Below are positions 18,605-27,554 of a stretch of DNA of 64,000 nt, piece by piece. Position 1 is the stretch's first letter; each line of letters starts with the position of its first letter. The notes beneath the pieces were generated by a model. The model ran no database searches. It saw only the letters and a program-made list of their open reading frames with translations, and was not told where the DNA came from. The translations under genes and the position numbers were made by a program. The DNA comes from Bacteroidales bacterium (GTDB taxonomy: Bacteria > Bacteroidota > Bacteroidia > Bacteroidales > UBA932): NCBI GenBank assembly GCA_017447265.1, contig JAFSOA010000015.1, positions 124,001 to 188,000 of the forward strand, read 5' to 3'.

Positions 18605-19024
18605 CTAGGCTTTCTTGATGATATAAGTCACGACGCCCCAGATGACAAAGTCATTGTCGGGACCGACCGGAATGGGCCTGAACTTCGTGTTGCGTTCGTT
18701 GCAGGGCAGCAGCACGACGCCGGCACGGCCGATGGACACACGCTTGACCGTGAATTCCCCGTCGATGAAGCAGACCGCCTTGCAGTCGTTGTACGGGTCC
18801 ACGGCCCGGTCGACGATCAGGATGTCGCCTTCGTCCATGTCGGCATCGACCATTGACACGCCGTCCACCTGAAAGAAAAACGTGGAAGCCGTGTGGCGTA
18901 CCAGCAGCTTGACCAGGTCGAGCTTTTCGCGCAGATCCTCGGCCGGCGACGGGAATCCCGCCTTGACGGCGCCCACGAGGAGGCTCTCGAACGATTCGGA
19001 ATCGGTGATCGGATGCGGTTGCAT
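18605..19024 (-). CDS. umuD: UmuD-type S24 peptidase, DNA polymerase V accessory subunit
   Basis: A 139-residue LexA/UmuD-family self-cleaving protein; after cleavage, UmuD' partners UmuC. The expected autocleavage site is A22-G23 in KAGFPSPAED; catalytic Ser is S57 in GVSMVDADM, and catalytic Lys is K94 in FTVKRV. It has no DNA-binding domain, as expected for UmuD rather than LexA. Its start is 2 bases after the stop of the lipoprotein/flavin-reductase gene, so it may be read from that gene's promoter as well as any SOS promoter. Confidence 0.95.
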   Translation of the reverse strand: MQPHPITDSESFESLLVGAVKAGFPSPAEDLREKLDLVKLLVRHTASTFFFQVDGVSMVDADMDEGDILIVDRAVDPYNDCKAVCFIDGEFTVKRVSIGRAGVVLLPCNERNTKFRPIPVGPDNDFVIWGVVTYIIKKA

Positions 19025-19026
19025 GG

Positions 19027-20181
19027 TTACTCGCGGATCCAGACGTGCTCAATTTCGCCTACGTATACAGAATGCACACCCAGATTGCGGGAGGCATAGA
19101 ACTGGGCGGGAACATCTCCCATTCCTTCGGTGGAGAACGGAGCGCCATAGATCTTCCGCGCCTCGATCACCATCTGGGCCTCGGCGAAGGAAGGCTGGCC
19201 GCTGTCCAGGAACTCCAGCGTCAGCCCCGAGGCGGCAATCTTGTCGGAATCCCTGCCCGAATGCGTCCCCAGGTAGTTGAGTGCCTGGCGGTAACGCTCC
19301 GGGAAGAAAGCGACGGTGAAGCGCCCGTTGCGTTCCATAAATTCGTGGGTGTACCGTGAACTGGATACATAGACCGTAACGACGGGCTTGTTCCACAATT
19401 CGCCCAGCGAACCCCAGGAGATGGTCATCGTGTTGAGCTTGCCGGGGACACCTGCCGTCACCAGGGCCCAGGTTTCATCGAAAAGGCTAATGGGGTTCTC
19501 TTTGATCTCAGTGGGTTGAATTTCTCGCATAGTTCCACGGGGTGATTTTGATATTTTGTCTTTCAGTTCCTTGTCAAAAATCCGCCGGTCGACAATCCGG
19601 TAATGAGGGTGGTAGGTTTCGCTGAAGATCTCGCTGTGGTGGAGGATCAGCTGTCCGGAAGAGACCAGCGAGTCGATGACGACCAGGTCGCCCGACGCCC
19701 CGGGTATCTCCGGAAAGTCTTCCCGGATCACGGCTTCCACCTCACTCCATTTCTGCTGCCAGGCATCCTGGCTGATCACTTTCCCTTCGTTGGCGCTCCG
19801 GACGAAGGCATCCAGCAGGGTTTCCGCGTCAACAAGCCCGTCCAGCACGACAGACAGGTCGACCCGGACGTAGTTGCCCTGGTCACCCACCGGCATATAG
19901 CGGAGCTGCGGCTTCCTGTACCTGCCCCCGCCGAGGTCCTCGCGGTAGGCTTTCAGTTCCGACATCAGGTACGCCCTGGCCTGCACGGTGTCGGGAATGA
20001 GATGACCGGGGCCCAGGTTGTCCTGACAAAAACTCTTGTAAATATCCTGGACGCGGGAAGCCGGATACTGTTCCAGTTGGCGTGAGATGGCCTCCCGCGT
20101 GACATTGCCCTGACAGGCAACGGTCAGCAGGCACATCGTCCAGGCCGATGCTACAATCAGGTAAAGACGGTATCGTTTCAT
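19027..20181 (-). CDS. Lipoprotein domain fused to a flavin-reductase-like domain
   Basis: A 384-residue open frame that looks like two proteins. Residues 1-217 form a lipoprotein (lipobox LTVAC, Cys23) of a Bacteroidota family of unknown function, with the closing segment HYRIVDRRIFDKELKDK. From M218 (ATG at 19530) the reading MREIQPTEIKENPISLF... WALVTAG... NTMTISWGSLGELW... resembles the FMN-binding flavin reductase family, normally a separate cytoplasmic protein of about 165 residues. The joint is unusually AT-rich. Either a true fusion, a lost stop codon, or two products with an internal start. A -7 box lies 19 bases before the first ATG. Confidence 0.75.
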   Translation of the reverse strand: MKRYRLYLIVASAWTMCLLTVACQGNVTREAISRQLEQYPASRVQDIYKSFCQDNLGPGHLIPDTVQARAYLMSELKAYREDLGGGRYRKPQLRYMPVGDQGNYVRVDLSVVLDGLVDAETLLDAFVRSANEGKVISQDAWQQKWSEVEAVIREDFPEIPGASGDLVVIDSLVSSGQLILHHSEIFSETYHPHYRIVDRRIFDKELKDKISKSPRGTMREIQPTEIKENPISLFDETWALVTAGVPGKLNTMTISWGSLGELWNKPVVTVYVSSSRYTHEFMERNGRFTVAFFPERYRQALNYLGTHSGRDSDKIAASGLTLEFLDSGQPSFAEAQMVIEARKIYGAPFSTEGMGDVPAQFYASRNLGVHSVYVGEIEHVWIRE

Positions 20182-20200
20182 ACCAAAAAGGAATTAACGT

Positions 20201-20208
20201 CAAAGATA
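20201..20208 (-). promoter_or_regulatory. -7 promoter box for the lipoprotein/flavin-reductase gene
   Basis: TATCTTTG on the minus strand, 19 bases before the ATG at 20181, between this gene and the M28 peptidase gene. It may also serve umuDC downstream. Confidence 0.5.
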
Positions 20209-20219
20209 CAAAAAAGGCA

Positions 20220-21539
20220 CTAACGGGCCACCGCCGGAAGGCTGGGATGGCCCGCCGGCGAGACCGAACGGACGGCAAAGAAATAATTGTCCTTGCTGAG
20301 CGGGCATTGGAAAGAAGGGGCGGCGCCCGCTTCCACGACGCCGAGAACCGTCCAGTCGGGCTGGTCTGTCTCCCGGACGAGAACCTGGCAGGAAACAGCC
20401 GGATCGACAGGATCCCACGCGATGACCGTATGGTTTTCCAACTCACCGGCATTGGCGATGCGGGCATTCGCCGGGCTGGCGGGTGCGAGCGCCAGGCTCA
20501 TCACCGTTGAGAGGTTGATACGGATGTTGCGCGTGAGCGAGGGAATGTCGACCCCCGTGAGCACATCCCCGTAATCGATGCCGTTCTCCGTGCGGACATC
20601 CTGGTGCGTACGGTCGTAATTCTCGCAGTATTCGCTCATACGCACGGCCGTGAATCCATTCCGCAGGAAAGGAGTATGGTCGCCGCTGCGGCGATACCGG
20701 TCGTTGCGATAGATCAGCTTGACTTCCTGTTCGGGCACATAGCGGCCGGCCGTCTCCTTGATATAGCGCGCCAGCTGGCGGGGCCCGCTGTCTTCGCCGG
20801 TGCGGCTCTCGGAGAACACGCGGACCTTATGGTCTTCTTTCAAACCGGTACCGCTGGCCACCGCATTGCCGATCATATCGTTGTTGATCATCGCCAGGAC
20901 GGGCCAAGCCTCTTCCCGGGCGCGGGCCGCCAGGAAACTCGAACCGTCGAGTCCCTGCTCCTCCCCGGAGACGAACAGACACTTGACCGTCTGTTCCAGC
21001 GGGATGGACGACAGGATGCGTACCACTTCGAGCAGGCATGCCAGGCCGCTCCCATCGTCATTGGCCCCCGGCGCAAAGGAAGTGGAGTCCATCACGTCGG
21101 CCACCCGCGTGTCGATATGCGCCGACAGAAGTATCTCCCGCTCCCCTTTCGTTCCGGGCAGCGTGACCACCACCTCCGGGACCGCCAGCACACGGTCGTA
21201 ACGACCGCCCTTCTCTCCTGCCGTGTACCGGACCACCTCCACTACGGGCGTCGGACGTATCCCCTCCGCCTGCCGGCCCCAGTCTTCACAGCGGCCGGCG
21301 ATATAGCGGACCGCGGCCCCGATGCCCCGTTCCGGATCGGTCTGGCTGCTGAGCGTATGGCGGGTGTGAAATCCGACCAGCTCCTCGATCCAGGTATGGA
21401 CACTGTCGGAGTTGACTTCCGCCACGGCGGCGGCGATGACCGGGTCGGGGGCCAGACAGGCCGTCCTCCCGTACGGCGCCTGCCGGCAGGCCGCCAGCAG
21501 GCACAAGACCATGCAAATGGAAAAGAGACTACGCTTCAT
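20220..21539 (-). CDS. M28 family metallopeptidase lipoprotein
   Basis: A 439-residue zinc aminopeptidase-like enzyme predicted to be lipid-anchored outside the cytoplasm (lipobox LLAAC, Cys18). Recognisable M28 metal and catalytic positions are the His/Asp in SAHIDT, Asp in GANDDGSG, the Glu pair in SGEEQG, Asp in NNDMIG and the final His in SGDHTPF. A C-terminal region from about residue 355 looks like a fibronectin type III-like beta domain (WDPVDPAV...YFFAVRSVSPAG). It starts 9 bases after the carbonic anhydrase stop and probably shares its transcript. Confidence 0.9.
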   Translation of the reverse strand: MKRSLFSICMVLCLLAACRQAPYGRTACLAPDPVIAAAVAEVNSDSVHTWIEELVGFHTRHTLSSQTDPERGIGAAVRYIAGRCEDWGRQAEGIRPTPVVEVVRYTAGEKGGRYDRVLAVPEVVVTLPGTKGEREILLSAHIDTRVADVMDSTSFAPGANDDGSGLACLLEVVRILSSIPLEQTVKCLFVSGEEQGLDGSSFLAARAREEAWPVLAMINNDMIGNAVASGTGLKEDHKVRVFSESRTGEDSGPRQLARYIKETAGRYVPEQEVKLIYRNDRYRRSGDHTPFLRNGFTAVRMSEYCENYDRTHQDVRTENGIDYGDVLTGVDIPSLTRNIRINLSTVMSLALAPASPANARIANAGELENHTVIAWDPVDPAVSCQVLVRETDQPDWTVLGVVEAGAAPSFQCPLSKDNYFFAVRSVSPAGHPSLPAVAR

Positions 21540-21548
21540 ATCCGGATT

Positions 21549-22088
21549 CTATGCTTCAATTTCGTTCAGCGCCCCGCTTGCGGAATCCATGATAAAGCCG
21601 CGGACACAAATGTCCGCAGGCACCAGCGGGTGGCGCACAATGGCAGCGACGGTCTTCCGCACAGAAGCTTCCGTGTCGTGAAAGCCCTCCAGCCAGGAGG
21701 CGATCCCCTTCCCTTCCCACTCCTCCAACACTTTTTCCGGAATGCCGCGCTCCAGCATATGCGGCCTGAACGCCGCATAGCTCATATGACAGGCACCACA
21801 GCCGGAATGATGCACCACCATCACTTCCTTCACACCCAACTCGTAGATAGCTACCAGCAGCGAGCGGATGGCCGAATCGGTCTCGGAGGGGACCAGTCCG
21901 CCGGCATTCTTGATGATCTTTGCATCTCCGTTCCTGAGGCCGAGCGCCGCCTGCAGCAACACCGTCAAACGCGTATCCATGCAAGTGAGAACTGCCAGTT
22001 TCTTTTTGGGGTACTTGTCGGTCACAAAGGGCTCGTAGCCCTTCCTCGCCACGAATTCTTTGTTGAATTGAATAATTTCGTCTATCAT
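21549..22088 (-). CDS. Beta-class carbonic anhydrase
   Basis: Zinc enzyme interconverting CO2 and bicarbonate; 179 residues. Ligand motifs are C36-M-D38-T-R40 and H94-S-G-C97, the Cys/His/Cys set plus the Asp-Arg dyad of beta carbonic anhydrases. An open frame runs upstream to 22412, but the ATG at 22088 is preferred: TAACTTTG ends exactly 6 bases upstream, and the protein homology begins at MIDEIIQFN. It is divergent from the HAD gene, and both promoters fit in 73 bases. Confidence 0.92.
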   Translation of the reverse strand: MIDEIIQFNKEFVARKGYEPFVTDKYPKKKLAVLTCMDTRLTVLLQAALGLRNGDAKIIKNAGGLVPSETDSAIRSLLVAIYELGVKEVMVVHHSGCGACHMSYAAFRPHMLERGIPEKVLEEWEGKGIASWLEGFHDTEASVRKTVAAIVRHPLVPADICVRGFIMDSASGALNEIEA

Positions 22089-22094
22089 ATCGTA

Positions 22095-22102
22095 CAAAGT
22101 TA
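22095..22102 (-). promoter_or_regulatory. -7 promoter box, 6 bases before carbonic anhydrase ATG
   Basis: TAACTTTG on the minus strand. The 6-base spacing to ATG implies a leaderless transcript; it is paired head to head with the HAD-gene promoter at 22148-22155. Confidence 0.6.
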
Positions 22103-22147
22103 TAAAAAAACGATTCAGCTCACAAGAACCATACACAAAATAATGAC

Positions 22148-22155
22148 TATCTTTG
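22148..22155 (+). promoter_or_regulatory. -7 promoter box, 6 bases before the HAD gene ATG
   Basis: TATCTTTG on the plus strand, again exactly 6 bases before the start codon at 22162. Confidence 0.6.
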
Positions 22156-22161
22156 CGAATT

Positions 22162-23010
22162 ATGAAGAAACAGCCTACAGTAGCCCTGATATACGACTTC
22201 GACGGCACGCTCTCGCCGGGTAACATGCAGGAATTCGGCTTCATCCAGGCCATCGGACAGACACCCGCCGAATTCTGGAGCAAGAGCAACCAGGTGCCCG
22301 AAGGGCAGGAAGTCAGCAGTATCCTCTCGTACATGAAGCTCATGATCGATGAGGCCAGGAAGAAGGGCATCTCCCTGACCCGCGACTCCTTCGTATCCTT
22401 CGGCCGGCACATTGAGCTCTACGAAGGCGTCCACCACTGGTTCTCCCTGATCAACGAATACGGCCGCCGCCACGGCGTGGTGATCGAACACTATATCAAT
22501 TCTTCCGGCCAGACAGAACTCATCGAAGGCACGAGCATCGCCCATGAGTTCAAGAAAATCTTTGCCTGTTCCTTCTGGTACGACGAGAACGGCGTCGCCG
22601 TGTGGCCCGCCGTCGCCGTCGACTACACCGGCAAGACCCAGTTTCTCTTCAAGATTGCCAAAGGCATCCTGGACATCAGCGACAACACCAAGGTCAACGA
22701 CAGCCAGAAAGAAGAAGAGAAACCCATACCATTCAGCCACATGATCTACTTCGGCGACGGCACCACCGACATCCCCTGCATGAAGATCGTCAAGATGTTC
22801 GGCGGCAACTCCATCGCCGTGTTTGATCCCCACAACCAGCATCAGATCGACACGGCCCGCACCCTGCTCAAGCAGGACCGTGTCAATTTCATCTGCGAAG
22901 CCGATTACCGCATCGGCGGCCAGATGTACGAAGTCGTGACCACCATCATCGACAAGATCAAAGCCGAGAACGACTTCCTGACCCTTCAACGCAAAAACCG
23001 CAGAAAATAA
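22162..23010 (+). CDS. HAD-superfamily phosphatase-like hydrolase
   Basis: A 282-residue cytoplasmic protein with HAD motif I DFDGTLS (residues 11-17), a putative motif II at NSSGQTE, and motif IV FGDGTTDIPCM (near residue 200). The large cap region between them and the GDGTTD pattern are reminiscent of phosphoserine-phosphatase-like HADs, but the substrate cannot be told. The TTG at 22153 would lie within the -7 box, so ATG 22162 is the start. Its stop overlaps the start of the VanZ-like gene by one base (TAATG), indicating translational coupling. Confidence 0.85.
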   Translation: MKKQPTVALIYDFDGTLSPGNMQEFGFIQAIGQTPAEFWSKSNQVPEGQEVSSILSYMKLMIDEARKKGISLTRDSFVSFGRHIELYEGVHHWFSLINEYGRRHGVVIEHYINSSGQTELIEGTSIAHEFKKIFACSFWYDENGVAVWPAVAVDYTGKTQFLFKIAKGILDISDNTKVNDSQKEEEKPIPFSHMIYFGDGTTDIPCMKIVKMFGGNSIAVFDPHNQHQIDTARTLLKQDRVNFICEADYRIGGQMYEVVTTIIDKIKAENDFLTLQRKNRRK

Positions 23011-23396
23011 TGAAATTCAATACCCGAATCATCTGGGCCATCGTCTTTCTCCTCTACGTGGCGGCTGTCGCCTGGCTCTGCTTCGGCAACTTCAGCCCCA
23101 GCCCCGACATGCCCCGCGAACTTTTCGGCATCCCCATCGACAAGTGCGTGCACTTCCTGATGTTCTTCCCCTTCCCTGTCCTGGGTACGCTCGCCTTCCG
23201 CGAACGCTCCTGGTGGCGGACCCTTTGCTGGATGACCCTGGCGGCCAATGTCATCGCCGCCCTGTTCGAGACCTTTCAGACCCGCATCAATCCGGAGCGG
23301 TTCACCGACCCGGCCGACCTGAACGCCAACCTGCTCGGCATCACCACGGGGCTGCTGCTCATGGCCGTCATCGGCCTGTTCTCCCAAAAGAAATAA
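23010..23396 (+). CDS. VanZ-like small membrane protein
   Basis: A 128-residue protein with four predicted membrane helices (about residues 7-25, 47-62, 70-87 and 105-122) and the VanZ-family pattern: an acidic DKCVHFLMFFPF before helix 2 and an E-T/F-Q segment (ALFETFQTRINPERFTDPADLNANLLG) before the last helix. Some family members are linked to glycopeptide tolerance, but function here is unknown. It is translationally coupled to the HAD gene upstream. Confidence 0.8.
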   Translation: MKFNTRIIWAIVFLLYVAAVAWLCFGNFSPSPDMPRELFGIPIDKCVHFLMFFPFPVLGTLAFRERSWWRTLCWMTLAANVIAALFETFQTRINPERFTDPADLNANLLGITTGLLLMAVIGLFSQKK

Positions 23397-23432
23397 TCCG
23401 GTACGGAGCTGCCCGCCCAGGGCCGGACAAGC

Positions 23433-24446
23433 CTACAACTGAAAACTGCCCGACACCGGGAAAAGGCCGAAAAGACCGCCGGTGTGGATGAAGAGGATAT
23501 TTTCGGAGGAGCGGAGGCGCCCGCCGGGCTTCAGCTCGTTGACCATGCCATACGTGGCCTTGCCCGTGTAGACCGGGTCGAAGACCGTGCCTTCCAGCCG
23601 GGCCATCCGTGCGATGTGCGCCAGCTCTTCCGGCCGGCTCAGGGCATAGCCGATGCCTACATACTCTTCGAACAGTTCGAAATCCATCGGTTCAAGGGCT
23701 TTCGCAACATGGTCGGCACGGTCTTGCGAAAGCTCGCCCTGCGCCACCAGATAAGGTAAAGCATCCCTTGAAATACGTACTGCAATTGCCTGGAAATAAG
23801 CCGTATCGTCACAAACGCAGACGCCGATAATGCGTTTTCCATATCCGTTCACCAGGTTGGAGAGCTGCAGGCCGGCAAGCGTTCCGCCGGAGCCGGTAGC
23901 CACGACAAGCGTGTCGAAGCTGATGCCCATTTCGCGCTCCTGCGCCACGATCTCCTTCATCGCGTGATAGTATCCCAGCGTCCCGATGCCGAAGGAGGCC
24001 CCTTCCGGAATGATGTAGGGTTTGAAGCCCTGCGCCGCGTAAACGTCGGCCATCTCCTGCATGATCTCCGCCCGGTGGTCCCGGTATTCGTCACGCGTAC
24101 AGAAGCGGACATCTGCCCCCATCAGCCGGTCGAGAAAATAATTGCCCGCCAGGGGCGGCTGTTCGCTGATGCGCAGCAGCACGGCTGAACGCAGGCCCAG
24201 GCGCGTGGCGACAGCCACGGTGGCGCGGCAATGGTTCGACTGGATGCCGCCGCAGGTAATCAGCAGGTTGCAACCCTGGTCGAGGGCTTCCTTCACGGCG
24301 AATTCCAGTTTCCGGATCTTGTTGCCGGACCATTCGCTGCCCGTCTGGTCATCGCGTTTGACGTAGATGTTCTTCCCGCATTCGGCCGACCAGCGGGACA
24401 GGTGCTGGATCTGCGTGGGGAGGTTGGCAAGGGATAATTTGTTCAT
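23433..24446 (-). CDS. PLP-dependent D-cysteine desulfhydrase / ACC-deaminase family enzyme
   Basis: Fold type II PLP enzyme of 337 residues. The PLP-binding Lys lies in SGNKIRKLEF (near residue 42), GGIQSNHCRATVAVA carries the phosphate-contact Asn, and TGSGGTLAGL is the glycine loop holding the PLP phosphate. The closing FIHTGGLFGLFP is typical of the family. D-cysteine desulfhydrase (pyruvate, H2S and ammonia from D-Cys) is the commonest activity; ACC deaminase or L-cysteate lyase are alternatives. Transcribed divergently from the amidase gene. Confidence 0.87.
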   Translation of the reverse strand: MNKLSLANLPTQIQHLSRWSAECGKNIYVKRDDQTGSEWSGNKIRKLEFAVKEALDQGCNLLITCGGIQSNHCRATVAVATRLGLRSAVLLRISEQPPLAGNYFLDRLMGADVRFCTRDEYRDHRAEIMQEMADVYAAQGFKPYIIPEGASFGIGTLGYYHAMKEIVAQEREMGISFDTLVVATGSGGTLAGLQLSNLVNGYGKRIIGVCVCDDTAYFQAIAVRISRDALPYLVAQGELSQDRADHVAKALEPMDFELFEEYVGIGYALSRPEELAHIARMARLEGTVFDPVYTGKATYGMVNELKPGGRLRSSENILFIHTGGLFGLFPVSGSFQL

Positions 24447-24477
24447 ATCTTACAGTTCAATGGAATGCACGTTCTCA

Positions 24478-24495
24478 CAAATATACGTAAATTTG
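24478..24495. promoter_or_regulatory. Back-to-back -7 boxes of two divergent promoters
   Basis: TATATTTG on the minus strand (24478-24485, for the desulfhydrase-like gene, 31 bases before its ATG) and TAAATTTG on the plus strand (24488-24495, 20 bases before the amidase ATG) are separated by only 2 bases. The two polymerases cannot bind together, so the genes may be expressed in competition. Confidence 0.5.
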
Positions 24496-24515
24496 TCGGA
24501 TAAAGCTTACTTCGA

Positions 24516-27500
24516 ATGAAACGTATCTTCCCGCTCCTTCTGACAGTCCTCTGGCTCGCCGCTTCCGCCGCTCCGGCACAGGCAGCCCGCGACAAGGACC
24601 TTCAGCCCATGGCCGATTCTCTTACCAACTACCTGAAGGAAAAGACCACGGTCCGCAGCTTCGTCCAAGTGGAAAAGGCCACCATCCTGAACGACGGCAC
24701 CCTCCGCCTGACCCTCAGCCGCGGCCTCGTGGACTTTCCCCTGCGCGAACAGGAGATCAAGGACATCTATGCGATCGCCCGGGCGACCCTTCCGAAAAAG
24801 TATGCCAAATATAAGAAGAAGCTCTCGCTCTACGCAGACAAAAAGCCCGTGGAGTATTACAAGAGCCGCTACTTTACCGGACAGCGCGACCGCGGCGCCG
24901 TGGAAGAGCACCGGCAGTACGCCGGACGCTTCCATGACCAGCTTGCCGCTCCGCTGCTGACCCGCTGCTCTTCGCCCAACCAGCCGACCCGGGGCCTCCA
25001 GAAGCGCCACATCGCCCTCTGGCAGAGCCACGGATGGTATTACGAACAGTCGTTGGCCCGCTGGGAATGGCAGCGCGCCCGCATCTTCGAAACCGTGGAA
25101 GACCTCTATACCCAGAGTTACGTGGTGCCCTTCCTGGTGCCCATGCTCGAGAATGCCGGCGCCGTGGTGCTGCTGCCGCGCGAGCGCGACTGGAATGTCC
25201 ACGAAGTGATCGTCGACAACGACCTGGATGCAAAAGGATACCATGAAACCGGCCACTGGCAGGCCGCCCCTGATACGGGCTTCGCCCACAACCGCTCCGT
25301 CTATCTCTACAAGGAAAACCCCTTCAAGATGGGTACCGCCCGGATGACGACCACCGACGCCAAAGGCAGCAAAAGCATCCGCTGGATTCCCGACATCCCC
25401 GCAGACGGGGAATACGGCGTGTACGTGTCCTACCAGACCGTACCGGGCAGCACCACCGCCGCCCAGTACGAAGTGCGCCACAAAGGCGGCGTGACCCGCT
25501 ACAGCGTCAACCAGCAAATGGGCGGCAGCACCTGGATCTATCTGGGCCGATTCGGCTTCAGCAGAGGCAGCCATGAGCAGCAGGGCGTATTCCTCAGCAA
25601 CCAGGGTGACGGCCGGAGCATCGTCACCGCCGATGCTGTCCGCTTCGGCGGCGGCATGGGCAACATGGCCCGCGAGCCGCTGGAAACCCAGGAGGGAGCA
25701 TTCGACTTCGAGCCTGAAATCTCAGGCTATCCCCGTTTCACCGAAGGCTCGCGCTACTGGCTGCAGTGGGCCGGCTTCAACGACACCATCTACTCGCGCA
25801 ACGCCGGTACCACCGACTACAACGACGACTACATGTCGCGCGGCCTCTGGGTCAACACGATGTCGGACGGTTCCTACCTGAAGCCCGACAGGAAAGGCTA
25901 CAATGTGCCCTTCGACCTTTCGTTCGCCTTCCACACGGATGCCGGCACCTACCTCAACGACTCGATCGTCGGTACACTGGCCATCTACACCCGCCTGTCG
26001 AACGACGAAGAGAAATACCCCAACGGCGAAGACCGCTCCATCGGCCGGGACTATACCGACATCGTCCAGACCCAGATCGTGGAAGACATCCGCGCGCTTT
26101 ATGAACCCATCTGGAACCGCCGCCAGCTCTGGGACCGCTCCTATGCGGAAAGCCGCATGCCCGAAGTCCCCGGCATGCTTCTGGAACTCCTCTCCCACCA
26201 GAACCTCGCCGACATGCGCTACGGTCTCGATCCGGGTTTCCGCTTTACCGTATCGCGCGCCATTTACAAAGGCATGCTCAAGTTTCTGGCCTATGTCAAC
26301 GACTTCGACTATACCGTGCAGCCGCTGCCTGTGGAGGGCTTTGAAGCCCACTTCAATCCCGAAGGAAGCGTCAGCCTGAGCTGGACGCCCGTGGACGATC
26401 CGCTGGAGCCTACGGCCTCCCCCACCGCTTACATCCTCTACACCCGTCTCGACGACGGGGGCTTCGACAACGGACGTCCGCTCGGCGAGACCCATGTCGA
26501 GCTGGATATCGAACCGGGGCACATCTACAGCTTCCGTGTCACGGCCACCAACGCCGGCGGCGAGAGTTTTCCGAGCGAAACCCTCTCGATCGGCCTGGTC
26601 TCGGAACAGGCACCTACCGTGATGATTGTCAACAATTTCGACCGCGTCAGCGCACCGGTAAGTTTTGCCAGCGGCGATTCGCTCTACGCCGGATTCATGA
26701 ACCGGCTCGACAGCGGCGTTCCCTACGTGTACGACATCTCCTTCATTGGCAACCAGCACGAATACCGCCGCCACATTCCCTGGATGGACGATGACAGCGC
26801 GGGTTTCGGCGCCTCGGACAGCGATTATGAAACGAAGGTCATCGCCGGCAACACCTTCGATTACCCCTATGTGCACGGCATGGCATGGATGAACGCCGGT
26901 TACAACTTCGTCTCCGCCAGCCGCAGCGCCGTGGAGCACCGCCGCATCGCGCTCAATGACTATCCCGTGGCCGACATCATCTGCGGCAAGCAGATCACCA
27001 CGCAGATCGGCCGGGAAGGTGCCTCCGCCCTGCGCTACCACGTCTTCCCGCAAGGCCTGCGCGAACAGATCGCAGACCTGACCCGCGCGGGCGGCAGCGT
27101 ACTCGTCTCCGGGGCATATGTCGGCTCCGACCTCTGGGAGCCGGTGTTCCGCTTCCCTGTCGACTCCACCCTGCAGGCTGACTATTTCACGCCGGCCCAG
27201 CAGTTCGCCGCCGAGGTACTCCATTATAAATGGATGACCAACAGCGCCGCCGTAACAGGGCAGGTGCGCGGGGAACAGAATCCCTGCGGCATCACCCGCA
27301 ACAGCCGCTACTACTTCAACCAGCAGCTGGGCGAGCGGGTCTACTGCGTGGAATCGCCCGACGGCCTGACGCCGGTCGGCCCGGGTGCCTGCACCATCTA
27401 CCGCTACGCAGAAAACAACATCTCGGCCGGTGTGGCATACCAGGGCGATTATAAAACCGTGGTCCTGGGCTTCCCGGTCGAGACGCTGGAAACGCAAGAG

Positions 27501-27554
27501 CAGATCGACTGCCTGATCGGCGAAATCGCCCGCTTCTTCCGCAAAGAACGCTAG
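24516..27554 (+). CDS. Large secreted N-acetylmuramoyl-L-alanine amidase-like protein with golvesin-like and Fn3 regions
   Basis: A 1012-residue exported protein (signal peptide about residues 1-23, ending APAQA). Family resemblance is to Bacteroidota proteins often annotated as xanthan lyase or amidase. Residues 270-390 form a golvesin C-terminal-like beta domain (IPADGEYGVYVSYQ... GSTWIYLGRFGF). The amidase_3-like catalytic parts appear split: a segment near 160-230, then SFAFHTDAG (near residue 470, zinc His) and MLLELLSHQN (near 560, catalytic Glu). A fibronectin type III-like domain lies about 610-700. The last 300 residues are unassigned. Expected to act on cell-wall glycopeptide; substrate unproven. 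Ends in a convergent 4-base overlap with the BACON lipoprotein gene. Confidence 0.8.
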   Translation: MKRIFPLLLTVLWLAASAAPAQAARDKDLQPMADSLTNYLKEKTTVRSFVQVEKATILNDGTLRLTLSRGLVDFPLREQEIKDIYAIARATLPKKYAKYKKKLSLYADKKPVEYYKSRYFTGQRDRGAVEEHRQYAGRFHDQLAAPLLTRCSSPNQPTRGLQKRHIALWQSHGWYYEQSLARWEWQRARIFETVEDLYTQSYVVPFLVPMLENAGAVVLLPRERDWNVHEVIVDNDLDAKGYHETGHWQAAPDTGFAHNRSVYLYKENPFKMGTARMTTTDAKGSKSIRWIPDIPADGEYGVYVSYQTVPGSTTAAQYEVRHKGGVTRYSVNQQMGGSTWIYLGRFGFSRGSHEQQGVFLSNQGDGRSIVTADAVRFGGGMGNMAREPLETQEGAFDFEPEISGYPRFTEGSRYWLQWAGFNDTIYSRNAGTTDYNDDYMSRGLWVNTMSDGSYLKPDRKGYNVPFDLSFAFHTDAGTYLNDSIVGTLAIYTRLSNDEEKYPNGEDRSIGRDYTDIVQTQIVEDIRALYEPIWNRRQLWDRSYAESRMPEVPGMLLELLSHQNLADMRYGLDPGFRFTVSRAIYKGMLKFLAYVNDFDYTVQPLPVEGFEAHFNPEGSVSLSWTPVDDPLEPTASPTAYILYTRLDDGGFDNGRPLGETHVELDIEPGHIYSFRVTATNAGGESFPSETLSIGLVSEQAPTVMIVNNFDRVSAPVSFASGDSLYAGFMNRLDSGVPYVYDISFIGNQHEYRRHIPWMDDDSAGFGASDSDYETKVIAGNTFDYPYVHGMAWMNAGYNFVSASRSAVEHRRIALNDYPVADIICGKQITTQIGREGASALRYHVFPQGLREQIADLTRAGGSVLVSGAYVGSDLWEPVFRFPVDSTLQADYFTPAQQFAAEVLHYKWMTNSAAVTGQVRGEQNPCGITRNSRYYFNQQLGERVYCVESPDGLTPVGPGACTIYRYAENNISAGVAYQGDYKTVVLGFPVETLETQEQIDCLIGEIARFFRKER

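Noticed and set aside
19025-19060. LexA operator upstream of umuD
   Set aside because: Expected for umuDC, but umuD starts 2 bases after the previous gene and I saw no convincing palindromic operator in its upstream sequence.
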